A program made the translations under genes and the position numbers. Under the pieces are notes generated by a model. The model ran no database searches. It had not been told where the DNA came from and worked only from the letters and a program-made list of their open reading frames with translations. This document shows positions 1 to 8,393 of a stretch of DNA of 34,831 nt, piece by piece. The first letter of the stretch is position 1, and every line of letters begins with the position of its first letter. Source of the stretch: Fibrobacterota bacterium (GTDB lineage Bacteria > Fibrobacterota > Fibrobacteria > UBA5070); contig JAKPQQ010000294.1 of NCBI GenBank assembly GCA_029557215.1, positions 1 to 34,831 of the forward strand, in the 5' to 3' direction.

Positions 1-1
1 C

Positions 2-2302
2 AGTCCCAAGGTGCAGGTGGAAGCCCACAAGCCGCCCAAGCCTTTGGCGATCTGGTCGCTGGGCCCGGCCCACTTCGCGTTCGGGTCGTCGTTCCCGCTT
101 CCGTCGTCGTGCCAGGAACTGGACAAGCTCAAGGCGCTCCATGAACAAAACCCGGATGCGGTGGCAGCGATCTTCGGGCATGCCGACCAGATGCCCGAAC
201 CCGCCGACAACAAGACGCTATCCGACCGCCGCGCCCAGGCGGTGCACGGGATGCTTACACGCGATCTGGATGGATGGCTCAAGCTTTCCCAGGGCACGAA
301 GTTCGATCCATGGGACCTGGACACCACCCAAGCCGCTCTGATCACCTTGAAGGAGCGATCGGGATCCCCGTACTACTCCGGTGCCGTGGATGGGATCCTG
401 GGCCCTATGACCGACCAGGCGATCCGTTCCTACCAAGCCGACAACGGCTTGAAGGTCGATGGCATCGCAGGCCCCAAGACCAAGGCCAAGCTCTACTTGG
501 CCTATATGGACGCGGTCTGTTCGGTGAAGCTCAAGCCCGAGAGCTTCGTGGGAGACCCACCCGACGCCAAAAGGCAATGGGCCTGCTGCGGCTGCGGCGC
601 GACCAATCCCGCATTGGTTCCGTCCAAGCCCGACGTCGACAATCTGCAGGCATCCAAGGACAAGACTGCGTTGCGGGAAAAGGTCTCGCCTAACCAGCGC
701 GCGAGCGTGTTTTTGTTCCCGTCCACCTGCAAAGGAGCGGGAAACCTCGAGTTCCCCTGCCCGGCCTGCGGCGACGGCACCGCCGAGTGCCAAGCGCAAT
801 CCCACGCCGACGCCGCCACGCGACAGAATCCGACCGACCGCGAACGCACTTGGGACGCCGACAAGGACACCTTCGGGTGCGCGTTCTACACCCAGATCGC
901 CCAGTTGGAGAAGGTTCCGCAACCCGCCAAGCAGGTCGCCAAGCCCACCATCACCACGCTGCACCTGGGCATCTTCAACGACGGAACCGGGAACAACCTG
1001 GAACACGACCTGAAGACAGGCTCGGTGACCAATGTCGGGAAGCTCTACCAACTCTATCCGCAGACCACCGAGGGAAGCGATTTGTGGGAGGCGAATTACG
1101 TCCCTGGAATCGGCACCGATGGCGAGATGGACGGGCTCAAGCAAGGGCTGGCGATCGGGTTCCGGGAGCGGATCAACCAGTCTTTGCGATGGTTGCGCAA
1201 CATGGTTGTTCAGCACCCAGACGCCGACCTGAAATTGCACATCTTCGGATTCAGCCGGGGTGCGGCCATCGCTCGGGCCTTGGTCAACGAGCTGTTCGAT
1301 CAAGACGCACTCCAGAAATTCCAGTTGTCGCAAACTCGGATCGAAATCGAGTTGCTGGGGATCTTCGATACGGTTGGGTCGGTGGGAGTACCCGGCAACG
1401 GGCTGGACATCGGATTCGATCTGTCGGTGCATGCCAGCCGTGTCAAGAAAGTCGTCCATCTGGTGGCGCAATCGGAGGTGCGGGCAAGTTTTGACCTCTG
1501 GAGCATCCGGTGCCCGCCGGGCTTGAAGAGTGACTGGACCCTGGAGCGTGTGCTCAAGGAAGGCCCTCGGGCTGTAGGGCCAGAAGACTGGGAAGACGTG
1601 CGAGGCCGCGCACCAATGCCAAATGCCGACTGGGAGGAATGGGTCGTGCCAGGGATGCATGCCGATGTAGGTGGCGGTTATGGTCCAGAGGAATGGATCC
1701 CCGACTTGCCGGTTCCCGACCCGCGCCCGGGCGAGAGCGTGAACGACTACGTGTACCGGGTGCTGAACGAACGCCTCGATGAGGGTGGCACCCCACGCGG
1801 CTTGGTGAGCAATTCGGCCGAATCGAAGAGCGAGGTCTTGCAGCGCGTGAAGGTTCTGCACGAACAGCGCTACCTTCACGAGATGGCCGAATTCGAACGG
1901 GTGCGTCGGGAGGCACAGACGATGGGGCAGCCTGGAGCGATCCCGGAGCGTTATCAGTCGATGCCGGTGCTGAAAACGCCGGGAATCAGGTGCCTGAACA
2001 ACGACCTCTCGCGACTGGCCCTGGAAGTCATGCGGCAACGCACCACTGCGGCGGGAGTGAGGTGGAAAACCTCAGAAAAAGCTTCGCCTGAAGTTCAAAA
2101 TCTGTTTGCACCCCTTCCGCCAGATCACATCGTTCATCGATTTACCACCCATGCTGCGAGCATGGATGTCCTCGAATCGTTGGCGCAGGTCGGCTCCACA
2201 GATTTCCAACGACTGGTGGCAGAGTATTTCCACGACTCTCGCTGGCTCCTGGATCTACCACGGCGCAAACGAGACGTCTACTTCGGAGGACGAAAATCTT
2301 GA
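2..2302 (+). CDS. Tle1-like (DUF2235) lipase effector with OmpA-like and peptidoglycan-binding modules, 5' end outside window
   Basis: The frame is open to the left edge, so the N-terminus is cut off; the GTG at 11 is only the first possible start inside the window, and residues below count from it. Modules in order: an OmpA-like segment (about 20-80, around FGHAD and NKTLSDRRAQAV); a PG_binding_1 domain (about 110-165, AVDGILGPMTDQAI and KVDGIAGPKTKAKL); a Cys-rich linker (about 190-290, WACCGCGATNP and PCPACGDG); and a DUF2235 alpha/beta-hydrolase (about 315-640). The hydrolase shows the GFSRG nucleophile elbow with Ser415, Asp453 in IFDTVG and His550 in MHADVGGGY, matching the Ser-Asp-His set of Tle1 phospholipases. 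DUF2235/Tle1 proteins are type VI secretion effectors that attack membrane phospholipids. OmpA and PG-binding modules of this kind are common in secretion-associated proteins. Secretion by a T6SS is inference, since no VgrG or structural gene is visible. The next gene overlaps it and is a lipoprotein, as expected for an immunity partner. Confidence 0.85.
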   Translation, partial: SPKVQVEAHKPPKPLAIWSLGPAHFAFGSSFPLPSSCQELDKLKALHEQNPDAVAAIFGHADQMPEPADNKTLSDRRAQAVHGMLTRDLDGWLKLSQGTKFDPWDLDTTQAALITLKERSGSPYYSGAVDGILGPMTDQAIRSYQADNGLKVDGIAGPKTKAKLYLAYMDAVCSVKLKPESFVGDPPDAKRQWACCGCGATNPALVPSKPDVDNLQASKDKTALREKVSPNQRASVFLFPSTCKGAGNLEFPCPACGDGTAECQAQSHADAATRQNPTDRERTWDADKDTFGCAFYTQIAQLEKVPQPAKQVAKPTITTLHLGIFNDGTGNNLEHDLKTGSVTNVGKLYQLYPQTTEGSDLWEANYVPGIGTDGEMDGLKQGLAIGFRERINQSLRWLRNMVVQHPDADLKLHIFGFSRGAAIARALVNELFDQDALQKFQLSQTRIEIELLGIFDTVGSVGVPGNGLDIGFDLSVHASRVKKVVHLVAQSEVRASFDLWSIRCPPGLKSDWTLERVLKEGPRAVGPEDWEDVRGRAPMPNADWEEWVVPGMHADVGGGYGPEEWIPDLPVPDPRPGESVNDYVYRVLNERLDEGGTPRGLVSNSAESKSEVLQRVKVLHEQRYLHEMAEFERVRREAQTMGQPGAIPERYQSMPVLKTPGIRCLNNDLSRLALEVMRQRTTAAGVRWKTSEKASPEVQNLFAPLPPDHIVHRFTTHAASMDVLESLAQVGSTDFQRLVAEYFHDSRWLLDLPRRKRDVYFGGRKS

Positions 2303-2850
2303 TATCCAAGTTTATCCAGTTTGTGATGCTCCTATTGGTCGTTGGGTGCGCAAATCGGACTCATCAAAAAATGGTCTACTACGATCTGGAAGGCATCAAT
2401 CACGCACCGGGCATGATTTGGGTTTCTCTCATGAGGCCAGGGAAATATGGAGAGCGAGAAGTCGTCAAGTTGGTTGGCCATTTCGGAACATCTTCGATCG
2501 AAATCGCATCAAGGACGATCTTGGATCCTCCGCTCATCGTTCAATGGTCAGATTCCAATGGAATGGATTATTCACGTCCCTTCCCGTTCCAGATCTTGCC
2601 GCTGTTGGACACGGCGAACCAGAAATACCATCTCCGGTTCACGTTCTTCCCGGGCGACTCGGTGAAAATCCAGGCAAGGGCAGTTGCCAAGACGGATTGC
2701 CGACACACGGTCCGGCATGGGAAAACGGCTCTTTCGGAATTTGGGCCATGCGTAAGTGATCTTGGCTGGTCCAACACACTGGACTCGATCCACAAAGGCT
2801 TGATCCACCACCCCTGGAAAGGCCCCATGGACATTCCAGGGTGGGATTGA
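2299..2850 (+). CDS. Small lipoprotein, candidate immunity protein for the adjacent lipase
   Basis: Predicted protein of 183 residues starting at a TTG that overlaps the stop codon of the lipase gene (TTGA). A GGAGGA Shine-Dalgarno lies 8 nt upstream, inside the lipase gene, which supports this start and translational coupling. The N-terminus is a lipoprotein signal: hydrophobic LLLVVG followed by a Cys at about position 17 (VVGC lipobox). The rest has no motif I recognise; it is rich in aromatic residues and beta-type stretches and has two further Cys. Base composition is visibly lower in GC than the flanking genes. Immunity proteins of Tle lipases are typically small periplasmic lipoproteins encoded right after the effector, so an immunity role fits position, size and export signal, but it is inferred from context only. 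Confidence 0.75.
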   Translation: MISKFIQFVMLLLVVGCANRTHQKMVYYDLEGINHAPGMIWVSLMRPGKYGEREVVKLVGHFGTSSIEIASRTILDPPLIVQWSDSNGMDYSRPFPFQILPLLDTANQKYHLRFTFFPGDSVKIQARAVAKTDCRHTVRHGKTALSEFGPCVSDLGWSNTLDSIHKGLIHHPWKGPMDIPGWD

Positions 2851-2957
2851 GTGTGCCGGGAAGACAGGGTTGCGCCTCCTTTGAAGCTGGAAAAGAGAAG
2901 GTGGACGCAGGGATTGATGCCGACAATAACCCACACTCAAAGCGAACCCGGCAGAGC

Positions 2958-4568
2958 CTACACCCGATGCCTCAGGACCGTGTCGACCGGAGCCAGGGCG
3001 TGCCTGGGGAAGTCCAGCGACGAATGCAGACCGCGGCTTTCCTTGCGGCGGATGGCGCATTCGGTGATGAGGCGCGCCACGTGGGTCGCGTTGCGCAGTT
3101 CCAGGAGGCTCGGCGTGATCACGGTGCGCTTGTAGAAAGCCTCGACCTCGTCGCGCACCAGCCGCAGATGGTTGGAGGCGCGACGGAGACGATCGGTGGT
3201 GCGCACGATCCCCACGAAATCCCACATGATCCGGCGGACCGTGTCGTGCAGATGCCGGATCACGATTTCTTCGCGATGCTCCTGCGTGCCCTTGCGGTCC
3301 CAGCGCCGCACCAGCCGCGAAGGCACCGGCGCCAATTTCTGGGACATCCCGTGCTCGGCGGCGCGCAGGGCGAACACCACCGCTTCCAGGAGCGAATTGG
3401 ACGCCAGGCGATTGGCACCGTGAACACCCGTGTGGGCGCATTCGCCGCAGGCGTAGAGCCCGCGGATGCTGGTCTTGCCGTGGAGGTCGGTCTGGATGCC
3501 GCCGCACAGGTAGTGGGCCGAAGGCGTGACGGGAATCGGTTGCCGGTCCATCCGGAATCCCGCTTCCAGGCAGCGCGCGTAGATGTTGGGGAATTTCTTC
3601 TTGGCGTGCGAACCGAGCGCCGTCACGTCCAGGTAGACGCACGGATCGCCCAGCGCCTTCATGCGCCGGTCGATGGCGCGCGTCACGATGTCGCGCGGCG
3701 CGAGATCCTTGAGCGGATGCTCGTGTTCCATGAACCGCTCCCCGCGGCTGTCGACAAGCACCGCCCCTGCGCCCCGCACCGCCTCGGAGATCAGGAACGA
3801 CGATCGCACGGGATCGAAGAGCATGGTCGGGTGGAACTGGAGGAACTCCATGTTCGCCACCCGCGCGCCCGCGCGCCAAGCCATGGCGATGCCGTCGCCG
3901 GTGGACACCGACGGATTGGTGGTGTGCTGGTAGACCTGCCCGACGCCACCGGTGCACAGCACCGTGCGCGGCGAAAGCCATGTCTCGATGTTGCCCGAAT
4001 CGCGATCCAGCGCGTAGACGCCGTGGCAGGTCAACTTGCCATCGTGGGACTGGGTCAGGTAGTGCTGGGTGATCAGCTCCAGCGCGATCCTGCGCTCGAC
4101 CACCTGGATGTTGGGGTGCTGGCGCGCGGCTTCCAGCAAGGCCCGCTCCACTTCGGCCCCGGTGATGTCACCGGCGTGGAGGATGCGCGCCATGCCGTGT
4201 CCACCTTCGCGATGGAGATCGAACGGACTGGCCTTGCCCCCTTTGCGGGTGAAGTTCACGCCCCACTCGATGAGTTCGCGGACGGCCTGGGGACCTTCCT
4301 GCACCAGGACTTCCACCGCGTCGCGATGGCACAATCCGTCGCCGGCGACCAGCGTGTCCTGCACATGGAGCGCGAAGGCGTCGTCGGCGGCGGTCACCGA
4401 GGCGATTCCTCCCTGCGCCCAACGGGTCCCGGTCTCTTCCGCGTCGCCCTTGGTCAGGATCGCGACAGAGCCTGTCGCCGCCACGCGCAGCGCGTAGGAA
4501 AGCCCCGCGATGCCGCTTCCCACCACCAGGTGGTCGACTTGTTCGATTGGGCGTACCGTGGCAACCAT
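2958..4568 (-). CDS. nadB: L-aspartate oxidase NadB
   Basis: FAD-dependent oxidase converting L-aspartate to iminoaspartate, the first step of de novo NAD synthesis. The N-terminus has the dinucleotide-binding motif VVGSGIAG. Family signatures follow in order: RWAQGGIASV, HREGGHGMARILHAGD, FLQFHPTMLF, SEAVRGAGAVLVD and the C-terminal FAD/active-site block YACGECAHTGVHGANRLASN. About 536 residues, normal for NadB. I chose the ATG at 4568 because it places the FAD motif close to the N-terminus as in the family. An ATG at 4604 (MFSQKVLYH) is also possible, and neither start has a clear Shine-Dalgarno. The frame stays open further upstream, but those residues look non-coding. The gene stands alone, divergent from the ModA-like gene; nadA and nadC are not in the window. 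Confidence 0.95.
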   Translation of the reverse strand: MVATVRPIEQVDHLVVGSGIAGLSYALRVAATGSVAILTKGDAEETGTRWAQGGIASVTAADDAFALHVQDTLVAGDGLCHRDAVEVLVQEGPQAVRELIEWGVNFTRKGGKASPFDLHREGGHGMARILHAGDITGAEVERALLEAARQHPNIQVVERRIALELITQHYLTQSHDGKLTCHGVYALDRDSGNIETWLSPRTVLCTGGVGQVYQHTTNPSVSTGDGIAMAWRAGARVANMEFLQFHPTMLFDPVRSSFLISEAVRGAGAVLVDSRGERFMEHEHPLKDLAPRDIVTRAIDRRMKALGDPCVYLDVTALGSHAKKKFPNIYARCLEAGFRMDRQPIPVTPSAHYLCGGIQTDLHGKTSIRGLYACGECAHTGVHGANRLASNSLLEAVVFALRAAEHGMSQKLAPVPSRLVRRWDRKGTQEHREEIVIRHLHDTVRRIMWDFVGIVRTTDRLRRASNHLRLVRDEVEAFYKRTVITPSLLELRNATHVARLITECAIRRKESRGLHSSLDFPRHALAPVDTVLRHRV

Positions 4569-4653
4569 CCCTTGAAAGTGGTACAACACTTTTTGTGAAA
4601 ACATCAAAACTAGACCATCCACGGGCGGTCCGAGCACCTGGAAAAAGACTACG

Positions 4654-4682
4654 TTGCAAGATGTACGAATTGAAGCTATGCG
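4654..4682 (+). promoter_or_regulatory. Possible promoter of the ModA-like gene
   Basis: TTGCAA at 4654-4659 and TATGCG at 4677-4682 are separated by exactly 17 nt, giving a plausible sigma70-type promoter about 65 nt ahead of the ATG at 4753. The match is partial (4 of 6 and 3 of 6 consensus bases). It lies in the 184-nt divergent region between nadB and the ModA-like gene, in which I see no other structure. Confidence 0.35.
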
Positions 4683-4752
4683 CCGAGAGTGTCGATCCTG
4701 CGTCAGCCCTGCGCTCGATCCCGTCGGAGCGAAGCCTTGGAGAACCGCACCC

Positions 4753-5634
4753 ATGATTTCCAATACGGCCCGTGTCGTCGCATGCATCGCTTTCGCCACC
4801 TGCTCCGTCGCCTGGAGCCAGGTCAGCATCGCCGCGTCCTCCGAATTCCGTCCGGCCATCGAAGAGATCCGCAAGGCGTTCCAGGACCAGACCGGCATCC
4901 CCACCCGCGCCGTCTACGGCAGCTCGGGGGCCATGGCCCAACGCGCCAAGGCGATCGGGACGGACATCTTCCTTTCTTCCGACAAGGGCTGGGCCGATTC
5001 GCTGGCTTCCACGCCCCGCGCCGTCGACAAGACGTTGGTGCTCGGCACCCAGCCCGTGTGCGTCTGGGTGCGAGGTTCGGTGATCGACCCTTCCTCGGAG
5101 CTCGACCACTTGGTGGAAAAGAACAACGGCGAGATCGTCATCGCCGACTCGAGCCTTTCGCCCGACGCCGTCGGCGTCGTGAAAGCGTTGCGGAGCCTTC
5201 CCAACTGGCCATCCATCCGCGGTCGGCTTGTCGTGCTCCCCGACCCTGGAACCGTGCTCGATTCCCTCGCCTCGCACAAGGCCCCGCCCGCCGAGCCGGT
5301 CGCCAAGGACGAACCCCAGGCCGATTCCACCGCCAAGGATTCGTCCAAGGTGGCGGAAGATTCCGGCAAACCCCAGAAGCCCCCCGCGAAAAGACCTCGG
5401 ACGTTCGCCAACGGATTCCTGCCGCAGACGATGCTGTGGAATTCTCCCATCGCGGGGATCGGCCGCTGGGTTCCCGTGGAAGCCTCGATCATCCCCCCTC
5501 TGCGGGCCAGCGCCTTGCGGTTGAAGTCGGTGAACGCACCGCGCTCCGACGCCGCGAAGTCCTTCATGGACTTCCTCCAGAGCCCAAAGGCCCGTGCGAT
5601 CCTGCGCGCCAAAGGATTCCTCCCGCCTCCGTGA
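4753..5634 (+). CDS. Periplasmic ModA-like substrate-binding protein
   Basis: A 293-residue exported protein. The start at 4753 has GGAG 9-10 nt upstream and gives a typical signal peptide ending near CSVAWSQ; in-frame upstream codons look non-coding. The mature N-terminus (VSIAASSEFRPAIEEIRKAF) and the later YGSSGAMAQ, ADIFLSSD-like and FLQSPKARAILRAKGF motifs are those of the ModA/type II periplasmic binding protein fold, which binds molybdate or similar oxyanions. Residues about 175-215 are an unusual Pro/Ala/Lys/Asp-rich low-complexity insert within the second lobe. No ModB permease or ModC ATPase follows; the next genes belong to a peptide transporter, so this is an orphan binding protein and its ligand is uncertain. 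Confidence 0.75.
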   Translation: MISNTARVVACIAFATCSVAWSQVSIAASSEFRPAIEEIRKAFQDQTGIPTRAVYGSSGAMAQRAKAIGTDIFLSSDKGWADSLASTPRAVDKTLVLGTQPVCVWVRGSVIDPSSELDHLVEKNNGEIVIADSSLSPDAVGVVKALRSLPNWPSIRGRLVVLPDPGTVLDSLASHKAPPAEPVAKDEPQADSTAKDSSKVAEDSGKPQKPPAKRPRTFANGFLPQTMLWNSPIAGIGRWVPVEASIIPPLRASALRLKSVNAPRSDAAKSFMDFLQSPKARAILRAKGFLPPP

Positions 5635-5676
5635 TCCGCATCGACAACACGGCACGCGCGACGATGCGCGCGAGGC

Positions 5677-5682
5677 TAACTT
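5677..5682 (+). promoter_or_regulatory. -10 box of a probable leaderless promoter for the peptide ABC operon
   Basis: TAACTT ends 6 nt before the ATG at 5689, and there is no Shine-Dalgarno. A TANNNT box at this distance would place transcription start at or near the A of ATG. The same arrangement recurs at other genes in the window. No convincing -35 is seen. Confidence 0.5.
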
Positions 5683-5688
5683 TCGTGC

Positions 5689-7413
5689 ATGCGCACGCGT
5701 AACCTCCTTTCGACGACCGTTGTCGCCCTGCTGGCCTGCGGTTGCGACACCAAGAAGAAATCCGCCGATGGACAGGGTTCGGCGACCCCGACCTTCGGAG
5801 GCACGATCGTGCTGTCTTCGCGGGGAGGCCCCAAGACGTTCAACCCCATCGTGGAAAACGAATCGTCGTCCAGCGAATTCACCGGGCTCATCTTCCAGGG
5901 ATTGACCGATCTGGACCCCAAGACCGGCCTGCCGCGGCCTGCACTGGCCCAAAGCTGGAGCGTCGATTCGAGCGGCAAGGTCTACGTGTTCAAGCTGCGC
6001 CAGGGCCTGCGATTCAACGACGGCAGCCCGTTGACCGCCCAGGACGTGGTGTTCACCTGGAAGGAACTCGCGTTCCACCCCAAGATCCTCTGCGCGATGC
6101 GCGACATCCTGATGGTCGACGGCAAACTCCCCGAAGTCGCGGCGCTCGACGACCTCACGGTCGAATTCCGTCTTCCCACCACCTTCGGACCTTTTGTCGC
6201 CGCCGCCGGCGGGCTGCCTGTCCTTTCCAAGAAGCGCCTGGCCGCCAAAGGGGGCGAAGCCTTCAACGCGGCCTACGGCCTGGACACCCCTCCCGACAGC
6301 CTGATCGGCGCGGGACCGTTCAAGCTCGCCCGCTACGAAGGCGGGCAGCGCGGCGTGTTCGTCAAGAACCCGTTCTACTGGAAGACGGATTCCGCCGGAA
6401 AGAATCTGCCCTACCTGGATACGCTCCTGATGACCATCGTCCAGGACCAGAAGGCCGAAGTCCTCAAGTTCAAGGCCGGCGAGATCGACGCGATGGATGT
6501 GCAGCCGGGCGATTTCCCGGTGCTCAAGCCGCTGGAAGCCGAAGGCAAGTTCAAGATCCACCGCACGGGCGCGTCGCTCAGTTCGTTCTACGTGGTCTTC
6601 AACCAGAACACGCAAACGGACAAGGCCGGCAAGCCCCACGTGGATCCTGTCAAACTCGCCTGGTTCCGCGACCGGAACTTCCGCGCCGCGATCAGCTTCG
6701 CGATCGAACGCAAGGCGATCCGCGACATCGTCTGGAACGGCCTGGGCCACGACGCCAACGGCCCGCAATCGCCCTCCACCGGGTATTGGTGGAACGCCAA
6801 GCTCCCGCCGCTGTCCCAGAATCTGGACAGCGCCAAGGCGCTTCTGGGTGCATCGGGGTTCACCTGGGACGCGCTGGGCAAGCTTCGCGACAAGGCGGGC
6901 AATCCGGTCAAGTTCTCGATGGTCACCAACGCGGAAAACCAGGCGCGCATCGAGACCGCCGGCCTGATTCGCAAGGACCTGGAGCGGCTGGGCATCGACG
7001 TCGTGTTCACGCAGTTGGAATTCAACGCGTTGGTGTCGAAACTCGACAACACCCACGATTGGGAATGCGTGATGCTCGGGCTTTCGGGCGGTGGATCGGA
7101 TCCGCATTTCGGGGCGAACGTCTGGATCTCCAGCGGACGCACCCACATGTGGTTCCCTCGCCAGAAGAACCCGTCGACGGCGTGGGAAAAGGAACTCGAC
7201 AGCCTGGTCGCGGCCGGTGTGAAGCAAGTTGACACCGCCTCGCGCAAGAAGACCTACGACCGGCTCCAGGAGGTCGTGCGCGCCGAGCAGCCGTTCGTGT
7301 ACCTGGGGCACCCCGAGGCCATGGGCGCCATCCGCGACAAGTTCGGCAACGTGGCCCCGACCCCGCTGGGCGGGATCCTCCACAACCGCGACGAGATCTA
7401 CCTCCGCAAGTGA
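5689..7413 (+). CDS. Oligopeptide/dipeptide ABC transporter substrate-binding lipoprotein
   Basis: A 574-residue SBP_bac_5 (OppA/DppA-type) protein that captures peptides in the periplasm. The N-terminus is a lipoprotein signal with Cys17 after VVALLA, then a charged linker. Family features include TIVLSSRGGPKTFNPIVEN, the block LTDLDPKTGLPRPALAQSW, LRQGLRFNDGSPLTAQDVVF and GAGPFKL, plus the C-terminal half with RIETAGLIRKDLERLGIDV. Length is normal. It heads a five-gene operon; its stop overlaps the GTG of the first permease gene (GTGA). The start lacks a Shine-Dalgarno and is preceded by a TANNNT box, so the mRNA is probably leaderless. The substrate (peptides, nickel or another small solute) cannot be told from sequence alone. 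Confidence 0.92.
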   Translation: MRTRNLLSTTVVALLACGCDTKKKSADGQGSATPTFGGTIVLSSRGGPKTFNPIVENESSSSEFTGLIFQGLTDLDPKTGLPRPALAQSWSVDSSGKVYVFKLRQGLRFNDGSPLTAQDVVFTWKELAFHPKILCAMRDILMVDGKLPEVAALDDLTVEFRLPTTFGPFVAAAGGLPVLSKKRLAAKGGEAFNAAYGLDTPPDSLIGAGPFKLARYEGGQRGVFVKNPFYWKTDSAGKNLPYLDTLLMTIVQDQKAEVLKFKAGEIDAMDVQPGDFPVLKPLEAEGKFKIHRTGASLSSFYVVFNQNTQTDKAGKPHVDPVKLAWFRDRNFRAAISFAIERKAIRDIVWNGLGHDANGPQSPSTGYWWNAKLPPLSQNLDSAKALLGASGFTWDALGKLRDKAGNPVKFSMVTNAENQARIETAGLIRKDLERLGIDVVFTQLEFNALVSKLDNTHDWECVMLGLSGGGSDPHFGANVWISSGRTHMWFPRQKNPSTAWEKELDSLVAAGVKQVDTASRKKTYDRLQEVVRAEQPFVYLGHPEAMGAIRDKFGNVAPTPLGGILHNRDEIYLRK

Positions 7414-8393
7414 CGGCTTTCGTCTTCAGGCGACTGGCCGCGATGATCCCGATGCTCCTGGGCGTCAGCATCCTCGCGTTCGCCCTGCTGCAGCTTTCGC
7501 CCGGCGACCCCCTGGCCGCCCAGCGCGGCAATCCCCAGGTTCCGGAAGAACTCATCCGCAGGATCGAGCTCCAGTACGGATTCGACAAGCCCGTGCCGCA
7601 GCAGTACCTGATGTGGCTGGGGAAGGTCCTTCGCGGCGACCTGGGCTATTCCTTCAAGTTCAAGCGCCCGGTCGCCGACGTGCTCGCCGAACGCATGGCC
7701 GCCACGCTCCTCTTGGCGCTGTTCAGCTCCGGACTGGCCTGGCTTCTGGCCGTGCCGCTGGGCGTATGGTCGGCGCTTCGCCGCGGCGAATGGGTCGACA
7801 AGACGGTTTCCGTCATCGCCTTCGTGGGAATGAGCCTGCCGTCGTTCTTCCTGGCCCTGCTCCTTCTGTTCGGGGCCACCATGCTTCCCGAACTCCCGTT
7901 GCTGGGGCGCATCCCGATCGGTGGTCTGACCTCGCCCGATTTCGATTCCATGGGCGTGTTCGAGCGCGGCGTGGACCTGTTCCTGCACCTTCTGATCCCC
8001 GGAACCGTGCTGGCCGTGGGGGCGATCGCCGGATTGCAGCGCGTCGCGCGCGGCTCCATGCTGGAAGTGCTCCGCCAGCCCTACGTGATCGCGGCCCGCT
8101 CGCGCGGATTGTCGGAAGGCGCGATCCTCTGGCGCCACGCGTTCCGCAACGCGGCCAACCCGCTGCTCACGCTGCTGGGGTTCGAATTTTCCGCCCTGCT
8201 GTCGGGCGCGGCGTTCACCGAAGTCATCACCAGCTGGCCGGGTCTCGGGCTGGTCGCGCTGGAAGCCGTGCGCGCCAAGGACCTGTTCCTGGTGATGGCC
8301 ACGGTGATCATGGGAAGCCTCCTGTTGCTCTTGGGCAACCTCCTGTCGGATCTTCTCCTGGCCTGGAACGACCCCCGGGTGAAGCTGCGATGA
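7410..8393 (+). CDS. Peptide ABC transporter permease, OppB/DppB type
   Basis: A 327-residue inner-membrane permease with about six transmembrane segments. It starts at a GTG overlapping the preceding stop (GTGA). The N-terminus (FRRLAAMIPMLLGVSILAFALLQL) and the following LSPGDPLAAQ match the OppB family. The cytoplasmic EAA-type loop appears as YVIAARSRGLSEGAILWRHAFRNA, and the C-terminal GLGLVALEAVRAKD block is also typical. It forms the transmembrane channel with the next gene's product and is energised by the two ATPases further along. The stop overlaps the next ATG (ATGA), so expression is translationally coupled. Confidence 0.93.
   Translation: MTAFVFRRLAAMIPMLLGVSILAFALLQLSPGDPLAAQRGNPQVPEELIRRIELQYGFDKPVPQQYLMWLGKVLRGDLGYSFKFKRPVADVLAERMAATLLLALFSSGLAWLLAVPLGVWSALRRGEWVDKTVSVIAFVGMSLPSFFLALLLLFGATMLPELPLLGRIPIGGLTSPDFDSMGVFERGVDLFLHLLIPGTVLAVGAIAGLQRVARGSMLEVLRQPYVIAARSRGLSEGAILWRHAFRNAANPLLTLLGFEFSALLSGAAFTEVITSWPGLGLVALEAVRAKDLFLVMATVIMGSLLLLLGNLLSDLLLAWNDPRVKLR

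Noticed and set aside
218-2038. Minus-strand open frame of 606 codons opposite the lipase
   Set aside because: No recognisable domain; the plus strand has an unambiguous modular protein.
2847-2940. 9-bp inverted repeat (TTGAGTGTG / CACACTCAA) between the lipoprotein gene and nadB
   Set aside because: The arms are 76 nt apart with no U-tract, so it is not a convincing terminator; probably chance.
4168-7383. Minus-strand open frame of 1071 codons
   Set aside because: Antisense to the ABC transporter genes; composition is Arg/Gly/His-rich without domains, a typical high-GC shadow. Only its distal end overlaps the nadB start region.
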